Below are positions 24,501 to 32,307 of a DNA stretch of 46,072 nt, in pieces (position 1 is the stretch's first letter; every line of letters begins with the position of its first letter). The notes beneath the pieces are model-generated. The model was not told where the DNA came from, did no database searches, and worked only from the letters and a program-made list of their open reading frames with translations. The DNA is from Megamonas hypermegale_A (GTDB taxonomy: Bacteria; Bacillota; Negativicutes; Selenomonadales; Selenomonadaceae): NCBI RefSeq assembly GCF_030371585.1, contig NZ_JAUDCE010000017.1, one strand, 5' to 3'. Position numbers and translations under genes: made by a program.

Positions 24501-25406
24501 ATGAAAGATTTTAAGCTGATAATTGTTACGGGCATGTCCGGTGCGGGAAAAACGCTTGCATGCCGCAGTTTGGAGGATTTGGATTATTTCTGCGTGGATA
24601 ATCTGCCGCCGCTATTAATTCCAAAATTCGTGGAACTGTGCAGCCATTCGTCCGACCGTATGCAGAAATTCGTACTGGTAGTCGATGCGCGCAGCAAGAA
24701 TTTTTTCAATACATTCATGCAGGTGCTCGATGAAATAGATAAACAGAAAGTGCCGTATCAGTTATTATTTATGGAAGCATCCGATGCAGTCATCATCAGA
24801 CGCTACAAAGAGACGCGCCGCCGTCATCCTATGGACCCGAATGCGCTAATCAGCGATGCCATTCGGCAGGAACGCAAAGCGCTGGCGAAAATCAAACAGC
24901 GGGCAACGCATATTATTGATACGAGCTGTTTAAAAACAGGCGAACTGAAAGAGCGCATTTCCAAACTGTTTAAGACGGGCGACAGCGGCAAAATGAACAT
25001 AAATGTTCTGTCGTTCGGCTTTAAATTCGGCGTACCGCTGGAAGCCGACCTCGTTTTGGATGTAAGATTTCTGCCCAATCCGTTTTATGATGAAAAACTG
25101 CGCCATAAAAGCGGCAACGTGGCGGATGTAGCGCAATACATCAGTAAATTCGATGTTACGAAGCAGTTTAAGGAAAAACTGGATGATTTCATTTCCTTCC
25201 TCGTGCCGCAATATATCAATGAAGGAAAAAGTCAGCTGGTAATCGCTGTCGGCTGTACGGGCGGCATGCACCGTTCCGTCTATATAGCGCATCATATCTA
25301 CAAACTGCTGAAAGACAAGGATTATCTGGTGAATATCGAACATCGCGATTTGATGAAAAATAAAGTGGAAGAACATCTGGCGGATGAAGACGTTATTGAT
25401 GAATGA
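24501..25406 (+). CDS. rapZ: RNase adapter protein RapZ
   Basis: 301-aa P-loop protein of the RapZ/YvcJ family. Walker A is GMSGAGKT (11-18) and the conserved signature ALEDLDYFCVDNLPP appears here as SLEDLDYFCVDNLPPLL. The C-terminal domain ends with GCTGGMHRSVYIA. In Enterobacteria it delivers the GlmZ RNA to RNase E and senses glucosamine-6-phosphate; in Firmicutes the role is less defined but linked to cell-envelope metabolism. It is first in the conserved rapZ-yvcK-whiA order, 15 bp before yvcK. Confidence 0.95.
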   Translation: MKDFKLIIVTGMSGAGKTLACRSLEDLDYFCVDNLPPLLIPKFVELCSHSSDRMQKFVLVVDARSKNFFNTFMQVLDEIDKQKVPYQLLFMEASDAVIIRRYKETRRRHPMDPNALISDAIRQERKALAKIKQRATHIIDTSCLKTGELKERISKLFKTGDSGKMNINVLSFGFKFGVPLEADLVLDVRFLPNPFYDEKLRHKSGNVADVAQYISKFDVTKQFKEKLDDFISFLVPQYINEGKSQLVIAVGCTGGMHRSVYIAHHIYKLLKDKDYLVNIEHRDLMKNKVEEHLADEDVIDE

Positions 25407-25421
25407 AAGGATAGATGGTAA

Positions 25422-26717
25422 ATGCATTTATTGAAATGGCTTTATCCCGGCATGAAGTTCAAACGCTGGCTGTTTTTGTTTGCTATCGGCGTAATTCTGA
25501 CCGGTATGGGGCTGGCTGTCGTTTTCAATTATAAATATCTCGACAGCTTTGAGGAGCTTTTGTTTTACGCGGCGTATACGATGACGGGCACATACGATTA
25601 TACGGTAACAGCGATTGTCGGCAGTATCGTCATTGTCTGCGGCGTGCTGATTATGCTGCTGGCAACGCGCATGATAATCCGTTCGTTGATTACGGTACTC
25701 GTTCCGGACAAATCGGGGCGGCTCGTAGATATGATTTATGAGCACCGCCGTCTGGATAAAGGGCCGAACATCACCGTTGTCGGCGGCGGGACGGGTCTTT
25801 CCGTGCTGCTGCGCGGCATGAAAGAAGTAACGCGCAATGTTACGGCCGTTGTAACGGTGGCGGACGACGGCGGTTCTTCGGGCAGACTGCGCGAGGAATT
25901 CAATGTCATTCCGCCGGGAGATTTGCGCAACTGCCTTGTAGCACTCGCCGATACGGAACCGATGATGGAAAAACTGTTCCAGTACCGTTTTACCGGCAAC
26001 AGCGATTTGGCAGGGCACAGCTTCGGCAATCTGTTCATCACGGCAATGACGGAAGTAACCGGCGACATCGAACAGGCGCTGAAAGAATCGAGCCGCGTTC
26101 TGGCCGTCAAAGGCAGGGTATTTCCGGCGACGACGGCGAAAGTGCGCCTCAGTGCCACAATGGACGACGGAAGCATCGTCGACGGCGAATCGCAAATCCC
26201 GCTCGTACACAAACGCATAAAACGGGTGCATATCTTCCCGCGTCAGGTAGAAGCGGTGCCGTCCACGCTGAAGGCAATCCGCGAGGCGGAAGTCATCGTG
26301 CTCGGCCCGGGCAGTCTGTATACGAGCGTCATTCCGAATTTACTCGTTGAGGACATTGCCCGAGAAATCAGAGAAAGCAGTGCGATAAAGATTTATATCT
26401 GCAACGTGATGACGCAGCCGGGCGAAACGGACGATTACACGGCATCAATGCACGTGCGCGCACTGATTGAGCACGGCGGCAACGGCATTGTTGATTATGT
26501 ACTGGTGAACAACAAACCGATTTCGCAGGAAATGCAGGAACATTATGCGCGTGAAGGGCAGTATCCCGTACTCGTCGACGAAAACGCCATTGCCGATTTA
26601 GGCGTGAAATGTTTTAAAGCGGATATCATCGACGATTCCAAGATGATACATCACGACTCTTTGAAACTGGCGCATCAGGTTATGGAAATCTATCATACGT
26701 TGCAACGCGACAACTAA
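25422..26717 (+). CDS. yvcK: YvcK/CofD-family gluconeogenesis and morphology factor
   Basis: 431-aa protein with an N-terminal membrane anchor (hydrophobic segments at about 16-36 and 62-85) followed by the CofD-like Rossmann domain: VVGGGTGLSVLLRGMK (119-134), DDGGSSGRLREEF and PPGDLRNCLVAL. Soluble YvcK homologues bind UDP-sugars and are needed for growth on gluconeogenic carbon and for peptidoglycan synthesis; the membrane-anchored form is common in some Firmicute lineages. It sits between rapZ and whiA, with spacers of 15 and 24 bp. Confidence 0.93.
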   Translation: MHLLKWLYPGMKFKRWLFLFAIGVILTGMGLAVVFNYKYLDSFEELLFYAAYTMTGTYDYTVTAIVGSIVIVCGVLIMLLATRMIIRSLITVLVPDKSGRLVDMIYEHRRLDKGPNITVVGGGTGLSVLLRGMKEVTRNVTAVVTVADDGGSSGRLREEFNVIPPGDLRNCLVALADTEPMMEKLFQYRFTGNSDLAGHSFGNLFITAMTEVTGDIEQALKESSRVLAVKGRVFPATTAKVRLSATMDDGSIVDGESQIPLVHKRIKRVHIFPRQVEAVPSTLKAIREAEVIVLGPGSLYTSVIPNLLVEDIAREIRESSAIKIYICNVMTQPGETDDYTASMHVRALIEHGGNGIVDYVLVNNKPISQEMQEHYAREGQYPVLVDENAIADLGVKCFKADIIDDSKMIHHDSLKLAHQVMEIYHTLQRDN

Positions 26718-26741
26718 AATATTTTCAGAGGATGGTGCAAG

Positions 26742-27695
26742 ATGTCATCATTTGCCAGTCAGGTTAAAAATGAACTGGTGCACGTTCTAGGCGGCCAGAT
26801 ATGCTGTAAAATGGCAGAGCTTGCCGCACTGCTCCGCATGGGAGCGACAATTTCATTTAACAGCAAACATGATTTCGGTATTAATTTCGTCACAGAAAAT
26901 GCTGCCGTAGCGCGCAAAATTCTGTCGCTACTCAAAACGAGCGTGCCGAAAATCCATACGGAAGTTACGGTGAGGCGTTCGCGCCGTCTGCGCAAGCACA
27001 ACAGTTATTCAGTAAGGGCCATTCCGTCTCCGGAAACGAGCAGTATCTTAAAACAGCTCGGCTTTCTATCGGCAAAAAATCTGCTGGACGCCGGCACGGA
27101 CCGCAATTTTCTGCAAAAAGACTGCTGCAAGATAGCGTATCTGCGCGGAGCGTTTCTGGGCGGCGGCTCGGTGAACCGTCCGGAAGGCCAGTATCATCTG
27201 GAATTCGTTACAGGTAATTACAATTTTGCCCGCCTGATTTTAAATTTGTGCCACGAACTGTATCTGCCCGCCGGCATTACAGACAGAAAAAAAGTCTATA
27301 TAATATATTTGAAGGAAAGCGAAGCGATTTTGGAGCTTTTGGGCTTAATCGGCGTGGAGGACGACCTGTTGCAGGAATTTGAGTCGGCGCGCAATCTGAA
27401 GGAAATCAGAAATCAGGTGAACCGCCTTATCAACTGCGAAACGGCAAATTTGCAGCGGACGATTAACGCCGCCGGGCGCCAGATTGACAATATAAAAATC
27501 ATTCAGCAATACGATAAGTACGACAATTTGCCGAAGGCGGTAAAACAGACGGCTCAAGTCAGAATGAACCATCCGGAAGCTTCGCTGGCGGAGCTGGCGG
27601 AACTTTTGAACTGCAGCCGTTCAGCCATAAATCACCGCATACGCAAATTGGAAGTTTTGGCTGAACAGTTAAAGAAAGGTGATGCGACCAGATAA
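26742..27695 (+). CDS. whiA: DNA-binding protein WhiA
   Basis: 317-aa WhiA. The N-terminal two-thirds form the degenerate LAGLIDADG homing-endonuclease-like domain (VKNELVHV, then CCKIAYLRGAFLGGGSVNRP). The C-terminus has a helix-turn-helix (EASLAELAELLNCSRSAINH, then RIRKLEVLAEQ). WhiA controls cell division and chromosome segregation genes in Gram-positive-type bacteria and is present also in non-sporulating species. Its TAA stop shares one base with the ATG of the next gene, so the downstream deacetylase is translationally coupled. Confidence 0.95.
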   Translation: MSSFASQVKNELVHVLGGQICCKMAELAALLRMGATISFNSKHDFGINFVTENAAVARKILSLLKTSVPKIHTEVTVRRSRRLRKHNSYSVRAIPSPETSSILKQLGFLSAKNLLDAGTDRNFLQKDCCKIAYLRGAFLGGGSVNRPEGQYHLEFVTGNYNFARLILNLCHELYLPAGITDRKKVYIIYLKESEAILELLGLIGVEDDLLQEFESARNLKEIRNQVNRLINCETANLQRTINAAGRQIDNIKIIQQYDKYDNLPKAVKQTAQVRMNHPEASLAELAELLNCSRSAINHRIRKLEVLAEQLKKGDATR

Positions 27696-28489
27696 TGAAC
27701 AGAAAAAAATGGATAATAACGGCGGCCGCTGCGCTTATTTTGTTTATGGCGGGCACAGTGGCTTCCGTATACATCTATCCGCCGCAGGGCGTACTGATTT
27801 TTGAATACCACCGGGTAAACGACGAAACGGTCGACACGGATGATTATACACTGTCGAAGGCGCAGTTTCAGGAACAGTTGAATTATTTCAAGGAAAACGG
27901 TTATAATACGATATCGTTCATGGATTACGTCCGTGCTGAAAAATACGGCGAAGCACTGCCGCCCAATCCGATAATTCTGTCTTTCGACGACGGCTATGCG
28001 GACAATTACTATAATATGATGCCGATGGTGGAAGCGATGGGCATGAAGGCGACGATGTTCATGGCGACGAATTATATCGGCAAGGACGGCTATGTCAGCT
28101 GGCAGCAGCTGAAAGAAATGCAAAGCCGCGGCATTGAAATCGGCAGCCATACGGCCAACCATATTCCACTCGATGAAATTCCTGCTGACAAACTGGACAA
28201 CGAAATTAAGTTGTCCAAATTATTGATGGAATGGAACGGCATGAAGACGATATATTTCTTCTCATATCCGAACGGCGTCTATACGGATGAAAGTATTCAG
28301 TGTCTGAAAGACAATAATTATCTGGCGGCCGTAACGGGCGATGCCGGTTATAATCAGCCGAACACCGATAAATTTCTGCTGCAGCGAACGAATGTATCGA
28401 ATTACCGCTTCGGCAGTCTGGGCTTCAAATGGCGGCTGCTGAAAACGAAGATACTCTACAGACTGGGGATTAATCAGCACACATTTTAA
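27695..28489 (+). CDS. Membrane-anchored polysaccharide deacetylase
   Basis: 264-aa NodB-homology (carbohydrate esterase 4) protein. An N-terminal signal anchor (WIITAAAALILFMAGTVASV) places the catalytic domain outside the cytoplasmic membrane. The metal and catalytic motifs are intact: ILSFDDGYADNY with Asp98/Asp99, and EIGSHTANH with His152 and His156. The likely substrate is a cell-wall or exported N-acetylated polysaccharide. Overlap by one base with whiA makes it the fourth gene of the rapZ cluster, an association that suggests envelope remodelling tied to growth. Confidence 0.88.
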   Translation: MNRKKWIITAAAALILFMAGTVASVYIYPPQGVLIFEYHRVNDETVDTDDYTLSKAQFQEQLNYFKENGYNTISFMDYVRAEKYGEALPPNPIILSFDDGYADNYYNMMPMVEAMGMKATMFMATNYIGKDGYVSWQQLKEMQSRGIEIGSHTANHIPLDEIPADKLDNEIKLSKLLMEWNGMKTIYFFSYPNGVYTDESIQCLKDNNYLAAVTGDAGYNQPNTDKFLLQRTNVSNYRFGSLGFKWRLLKTKILYRLGINQHTF

Positions 28490-28497
28490 TTAACCTG

Positions 28498-28616
28498 TTG
28501 TACCGGTAAAATATTGAACCTGTCAAGCAGTATAATACTTTATATTCGCTGCCTGTTATTACTTAACCTCACTAAATATAAAGTATTATACTGCTTTAGT
28601 AAATAAACTGGTACAA
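28498..28616 (+). repeat. Structured ~120-bp repeat, copy C
   Basis: Outer helix TTGTACCGGT / ACTGGTACAA (28498-28507 / 28607-28616): both strands differ from copies A and B, yet pairing is kept. Perfect 20-bp arm 28526-28545 / 28576-28595, with a compensated change (ATACTTTAT / ATAAAGTAT instead of ATAGTTTAT / ATAAACTAT). The loop keeps ACTTAACCTCACTAA; the 8-nt pseudoknot pairing seen in A and D is not kept. Confidence 0.9.
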
Positions 28617-28649
28617 TATATTAGGATAAAAAATAATTGAGGAAGAATG

Positions 28650-29777
28650 ATGAGTTTAAAAAAAATATTCAATCTAATGGCATTTACGATTTTGACAACT
28701 ACTCTACTGATGAACAACGTACAGGCTAAAGAAGGCAGTGAGCAGGAAGAAGCCAAACCGACTACGATTGTACTGGACAAAAACGATGCCAGAGTAAAAG
28801 AGTATGAAGCAGATAAACTGCTGTTCATGCAATCGGAAGATAAAGGAACGACGCTGCTGTTCTCCGATTCGCCGGAAACGGTGCTGGATGACGGTGTTTT
28901 ATACGAAGACACGGTCAAGGGCGATACGCGCCTTTTGTATTATCATGTGAACGGCACGGAGCAGGATAAAAAAATAGCCGTCGTTCTCCGCAACATGTCG
29001 GACAAACCGAATAAAGTAACCATAACGAGGGAAGCCGTCGCAGGGCCGAGCGCCGATTATCTGTACGTGGGCAAAGTTACTATGCAGCGTTATTTCGGCG
29101 AACAGAAAACGCGGGAAATCACATTGCGTCCGCACGGCAGAGCACTGCTTCGTCCGGAGGACGGACAGCGGATTATTCCGAGCGGCGACCTGGTATACGG
29201 CATATTTGACTTTCATGCCGAGCAGAATTTAAAGACAACCGTGGTACTTGCTCCGTCAAATGCCGATTTGTACGATTATGCCCGATACGTGCCCGTACTG
29301 TCCAAAGATAAACAGCTGCTGCGCGGCACATTCAGAAAAGCTGACCGCTATCTGACGAACAGAATACCGTACGATACAAAACGGAAGGAAAACGCCTATT
29401 TTTACATCGGCGATAACAAAACCGATTTGTACAGATACGGTACGGACAGAACTGACCGCCTGCGCGCACACAATTTCGGCAACTACGGCATTAACTACCA
29501 TATTCATCTCGATGTCGAGGGCGAAGGCAAAACGAGCTATTATCTGAAACCGATGGGCGGCGTTTATGCCGGAGCCATGACTGTGCAGGTCGGCAAAGAC
29601 GGTGAGAAAAAATTAGTCAGCACGCCGGATAGTATGCCGTTTTTCGGCCACGATAAAAATTTAAACTATTATGCGTATCTGGGAACGTACGACAACAGCG
29701 ACGACGTATACTTTGAATATACACCGCCGGGAGCTTCCAATCTGCCGGTTCAGATGATACTCGTTCCGGAAAAATAG
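28650..29777 (+). CDS. Exported protein of unknown function
   Basis: 375-aa protein with a clear signal peptide (SLKKIFNLMAFTILTTTLLM, probable cleavage after NNVQA). The mature part is about 350 residues of mixed beta character, rich in charged residues and Tyr, with no transmembrane helix. It appears to contain two similar-looking beta domains, but I recognise no family. It has no cysteines, which suits an extracytoplasmic location. The second of two adjacent ATGs (28650) is chosen because GAGGAAG lies 5 nt before it. It lies just before the SCIFF peptide gene on the same strand; whether they are linked is unknown. Confidence 0.8.
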   Translation: MSLKKIFNLMAFTILTTTLLMNNVQAKEGSEQEEAKPTTIVLDKNDARVKEYEADKLLFMQSEDKGTTLLFSDSPETVLDDGVLYEDTVKGDTRLLYYHVNGTEQDKKIAVVLRNMSDKPNKVTITREAVAGPSADYLYVGKVTMQRYFGEQKTREITLRPHGRALLRPEDGQRIIPSGDLVYGIFDFHAEQNLKTTVVLAPSNADLYDYARYVPVLSKDKQLLRGTFRKADRYLTNRIPYDTKRKENAYFYIGDNKTDLYRYGTDRTDRLRAHNFGNYGINYHIHLDVEGEGKTSYYLKPMGGVYAGAMTVQVGKDGEKKLVSTPDSMPFFGHDKNLNYYAYLGTYDNSDDVYFEYTPPGASNLPVQMILVPEK

Positions 29778-29846
29778 CAAAAAACTTGCTTAATTTGCTA
29801 AAAGCATATAAAATATTATGTATTAAAAGGAAAAGGAGCGATATAG

Positions 29847-29987
29847 ATGAAACATATTAAAACTGTAAACAAACCGTATTTACAAGCTAGTGTTAAAACC
29901 GGTGGCTGCGGCGAATGCCAGGCTTCCTGCCAGTCCGCTTGCAAAACTTCCTGCACAGTTGGCAATCAGGTTTGCGAAAAACACTAA
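29847..29987 (+). CDS. scfA: SCIFF ribosomal peptide precursor (six Cys in forty-five)
   Basis: 46-aa peptide with the conserved leader MKHIKTVNKPYLQASVKTGG, then six cysteines spaced as in SCIFF: CGECQASCQSACKTSC, and a final Cys near the end (NQVCEKH). SCIFF is a ranthipeptide precursor: its maturase links a cysteine sulfur to a backbone or side-chain carbon (thioether). The final product and role are unknown, although the pair is near universal in many clostridia and relatives. AAGGAG precedes the ATG. A strong terminator follows, so the peptide is made apart from its maturase and could be far more abundant. Confidence 0.95.
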   Translation: MKHIKTVNKPYLQASVKTGGCGECQASCQSACKTSCTVGNQVCEKH

Positions 29988-30020
29988 TAAAAAGGGACTG
30001 TTTTTACAGTCCCCTTTTTC
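29987..30020 (+). terminator. Terminator between scfA and scfB
   Basis: AAAAGGGACTG / CAGTCCCCTTTT hairpin with a short loop (TTTTTA) and a T run, directly after the SCIFF peptide stop codon. Confidence 0.88.
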
Positions 30021-30105
30021 TTGTTTATAGAAAAATAAAACGTGCCGGTTCGGCACAATATATATTAAAGAGAATTCTCTCTTAATTTATTTTTATATTG
30101 CACCG

Positions 30106-30530
30106 GGCAATTTTTCTTTGCTGGCACAAAGAAAAGTTGCCGAAAAAGAAAATGCCTTAGTTCGTGCACTGCTAAGAGATTTTTACTTTAAGAAAATAGT
30201 TTTTTATCTCTAACGTTTAAAAACTCGCTTTGCTCAAACATTTAAACTAAAAACAGAGCTAAAAAACTATTTTCTTAATAGCTAAAGCTACCGTAAAAAT
30301 CTCCAACGCAGACAAAAATTCAGCATGGTTAGTTAAATATAGTGCCAACAGCTCATTTCAAGCTACCGCTAAGAATGGGAAAGCACGAGCCAAATTCCAA
30401 ATGTTTCGAACCGTTGTATTGGCTGTATTTATGTAGAGGCTACGAAGGCTCGCCCAGTGCAGCGATAGCGAAACGTCAAAAAGGTTTTCTTTTTGGTTCG
30501 TTTTTCTTTTGACTTCAAAAGAAAAATGAA
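30106..30530 (+). repeat. ~425-bp structured repeat, copy 2
   Basis: This fills most of the gene-free stretch between scfA and scfB. The 5' end hairpin is GGCAATTTTTCTTTG / CAAAGAAAAGTTGCC (one wobble). A central 19-bp arm is TTAAGAAAATAGTTTTTTA / TAAAAAACTATTTTCTTAA, with smaller nested stems such as GTTTAAA/TTTAAAC. The 3' hairpin TTTTTCTTTTG / AAAAGAAAAA lies about 27 bp before the scfB ATG. It is an inverted copy of 21166-21593. No plausible protein is encoded. Confidence 0.9.
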
Positions 30531-30557
30531 CAAATAATTAGAGAGGTAATTTTAAGG

Positions 30558-31916
30558 ATGGCAAGTAATAAAATACACAAATTTTATCAGAACGGTATGT
30601 ACATTTTACTGGATGTAAACAGTTCCACCGTACATTTAATCGACAAGACCGTTTACGATGTAATGGATTATTTCGACGGCACAAACGATGACGAAGTCGT
30701 GGAAAAACTTTCCGGCACGTACGACGAAACGGATTTACGCGAAATTCTCGCAGAACTGCATGAACTTATGGAACGCGGCGAGCTTTTTGCGCCGGATATC
30801 GACATTCCACCGTATTTCGGCGAAACGGGTCTTGTCAAATCCATGTGCCTTTTAGTAGCGGAAGACTGCAATCTGCGCTGCCGTTACTGCTTCGCCGGTA
30901 CAGGCGATATGGGACATGACCGCCGCCTGATGACGAAGGAAGTCGGCAAGGCAGCCGTTGACTACATCATCGCGCACAGCGGCAAGCGCAAACATTGCGA
31001 AATCGACTTTTTCGGCGGCGAACCGCTCGTCAACATGCCGGTTGTAAAATACGTTACGGAATACGTTCGCCAGAAAGAAAAGGAAACGGGCAAAATTTTT
31101 AAATTGACGCTCACGACGAACGGTGTCCTTTTAAACGACGACAACATAAAATGGCTCAATGACAACAACATCAGTTTGGTGCTCAGTCTCGACGGCCGCA
31201 AGGAAGTTCATGACTATATGCGTCCTGATGTCGGCGGCAACGGCACGTATGATAAAGTAGTCAAGAATTTCAAAAAATTGGTAGCTTCCCGCAACGGCGA
31301 AAATTATTATCTGCGCGGCACTTTCACCAACCGCAATATGGACTTTTCCAAAGACGTACTGAGCATGGCGGACGAAGGCTTCGATATTCTGTCCGTAGAA
31401 CCGGTAGTGCTTAAAGACTCTCCGTACGGCTTCACTGAAAAAGACCTGCCGACGATTTTCGCCGAATACGATAAACTCACGGAAATCTATTTGAAACGCC
31501 AGAAAGAAGGCAAAGGCTTTTTCTTCTTCCATTTCAATATCGACCTCGAACACGGTCCGTGCGTAGCCAAACGACTCAGTGGCTGCGGTGCCGGTCATGA
31601 ATATTTTGCAGTGGCGGCCGACGGCAATCTCTATCCGTGCCATCAGTTCGCCGGACGCGAAAACTACATGCTCGGCAACGTATTTGATGGCGTGAAAAAT
31701 ACCGAGCTGCCGAAAGAATTCCGCAGCACGCACGTTCTCAGTAAGGAAAAATGCCGCGACTGTTGGGCAAAATTCTTCTGCAGCGGCGGCTGTCATGCCA
31801 ATGCCGACCTGTTCCACGGCAATATTCACGAACCGTATGAACTCGGCTGCGAGCTTCAGAAAAAACGCTGCGAATGCGCCATCGTCGTTCAGACAGCGAA
31901 AAAATTCGGTCTTTAA
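30558..31916 (+). CDS. scfB: SCIFF radical SAM maturase (thioether-forming)
   Basis: 452-aa maturase. Residues 1-85 resemble a PqqD-like RiPP recognition element (YILLDVNSSTVHLIDKTVYD). The radical SAM cluster motif is C104-NLR-C108-RY-C111. The C-terminal SPASM region carries the auxiliary-cluster cysteines, including CGAGHEYF, YPCHQFAG, C399-RD-C402, C408, C412 and C431. It inserts thioether bonds into the six-cysteine peptide encoded just upstream. The gene is separated from scfA by a terminator and the ~425-bp repeat, so expression needs read-through or a separate promoter that I could not identify. Confidence 0.95.
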   Translation: MASNKIHKFYQNGMYILLDVNSSTVHLIDKTVYDVMDYFDGTNDDEVVEKLSGTYDETDLREILAELHELMERGELFAPDIDIPPYFGETGLVKSMCLLVAEDCNLRCRYCFAGTGDMGHDRRLMTKEVGKAAVDYIIAHSGKRKHCEIDFFGGEPLVNMPVVKYVTEYVRQKEKETGKIFKLTLTTNGVLLNDDNIKWLNDNNISLVLSLDGRKEVHDYMRPDVGGNGTYDKVVKNFKKLVASRNGENYYLRGTFTNRNMDFSKDVLSMADEGFDILSVEPVVLKDSPYGFTEKDLPTIFAEYDKLTEIYLKRQKEGKGFFFFHFNIDLEHGPCVAKRLSGCGAGHEYFAVAADGNLYPCHQFAGRENYMLGNVFDGVKNTELPKEFRSTHVLSKEKCRDCWAKFFCSGGCHANADLFHGNIHEPYELGCELQKKRCECAIVVQTAKKFGL

Positions 31917-31940
31917 GCCGATTTTGTAAAAGTTTAGTAA

Positions 31941-31987
31941 AAAATCTGCTTTATATTAGATTTTTTTTAATATGAAGCAGGTTTTTT
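31941..31987 (+). terminator. Terminator after scfB
   Basis: CTGCTTTATATTA (31946-31958) pairs with TAATATGAAGCAG (31968-31980), one wobble, followed by G and six T. Confidence 0.85.
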
Positions 31988-32093
31988 CTGTTTAATGGAG
32001 AATAAGATATACTAAAGAGAAAAAACAGACTGGAAGATAAATTTATTTTATGTATCGCTTCATAAATATACCATAAAAAAATGGTTGAAATTA

Positions 32094-32123
32094 TTGACAA
32101 TTTGATGTTATTTATTGTATTAT
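32094..32123 (+). promoter_or_regulatory. Promoter of the glycolytic cluster
   Basis: TTGACA (32094-32099) and TATTAT (32118-32123) are 18 bp apart; a shifted TATAAT at 32121 is an alternative. The start would be near 32131, leaving a leader of about 175 nt. Confidence 0.7.
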
Positions 32124-32134
32124 AATTCTAGTAG

Positions 32135-32285
32135 AAAACTTGTAAGTATATGTCCAATAAGAAGTTACATAATTTATTCGATTTATATGCTAGTTAAGTT
32201 TCTTTCCTATGTTATCAACTGAAATTTGTATACGCTACAAGTTTTAGTTAAATATTATTCCAGTTAAGCTGGAAAAACTTTTTTT
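32135..32285 (+). promoter_or_regulatory. Structured gap leader, possible attenuator
   Basis: AAAACTTGTA (32135-32144) pairs with TACAAGTTTT (32236-32245) to close a large domain. AAGTTTT (32239-32245) could instead pair with AAAACTT (32274-32280), enclosing a TTCCAG/CTGGAA hairpin and followed by a T tract (32279-32285). The two folds exclude each other, as in antiterminator/terminator leaders. No known riboswitch class is recognised. Confidence 0.45.
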
Positions 32286-32307
32286 ACTTTTTAGGGGGTA
32301 TTTTTAA

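Noticed and set aside
25428..26231. 267-codon minus-strand open frame opposite yvcK
   Set aside because: Arg/His/Gln-rich translation without domain features, fully contained in a well-supported gene on the other strand.
31917..32307. Hidden gene in the 391-bp scfB-gap spacer
   Set aside because: The spacer is accounted for by the scfB terminator, the gap promoter and the gap leader. No frame with a ribosome binding site was found.
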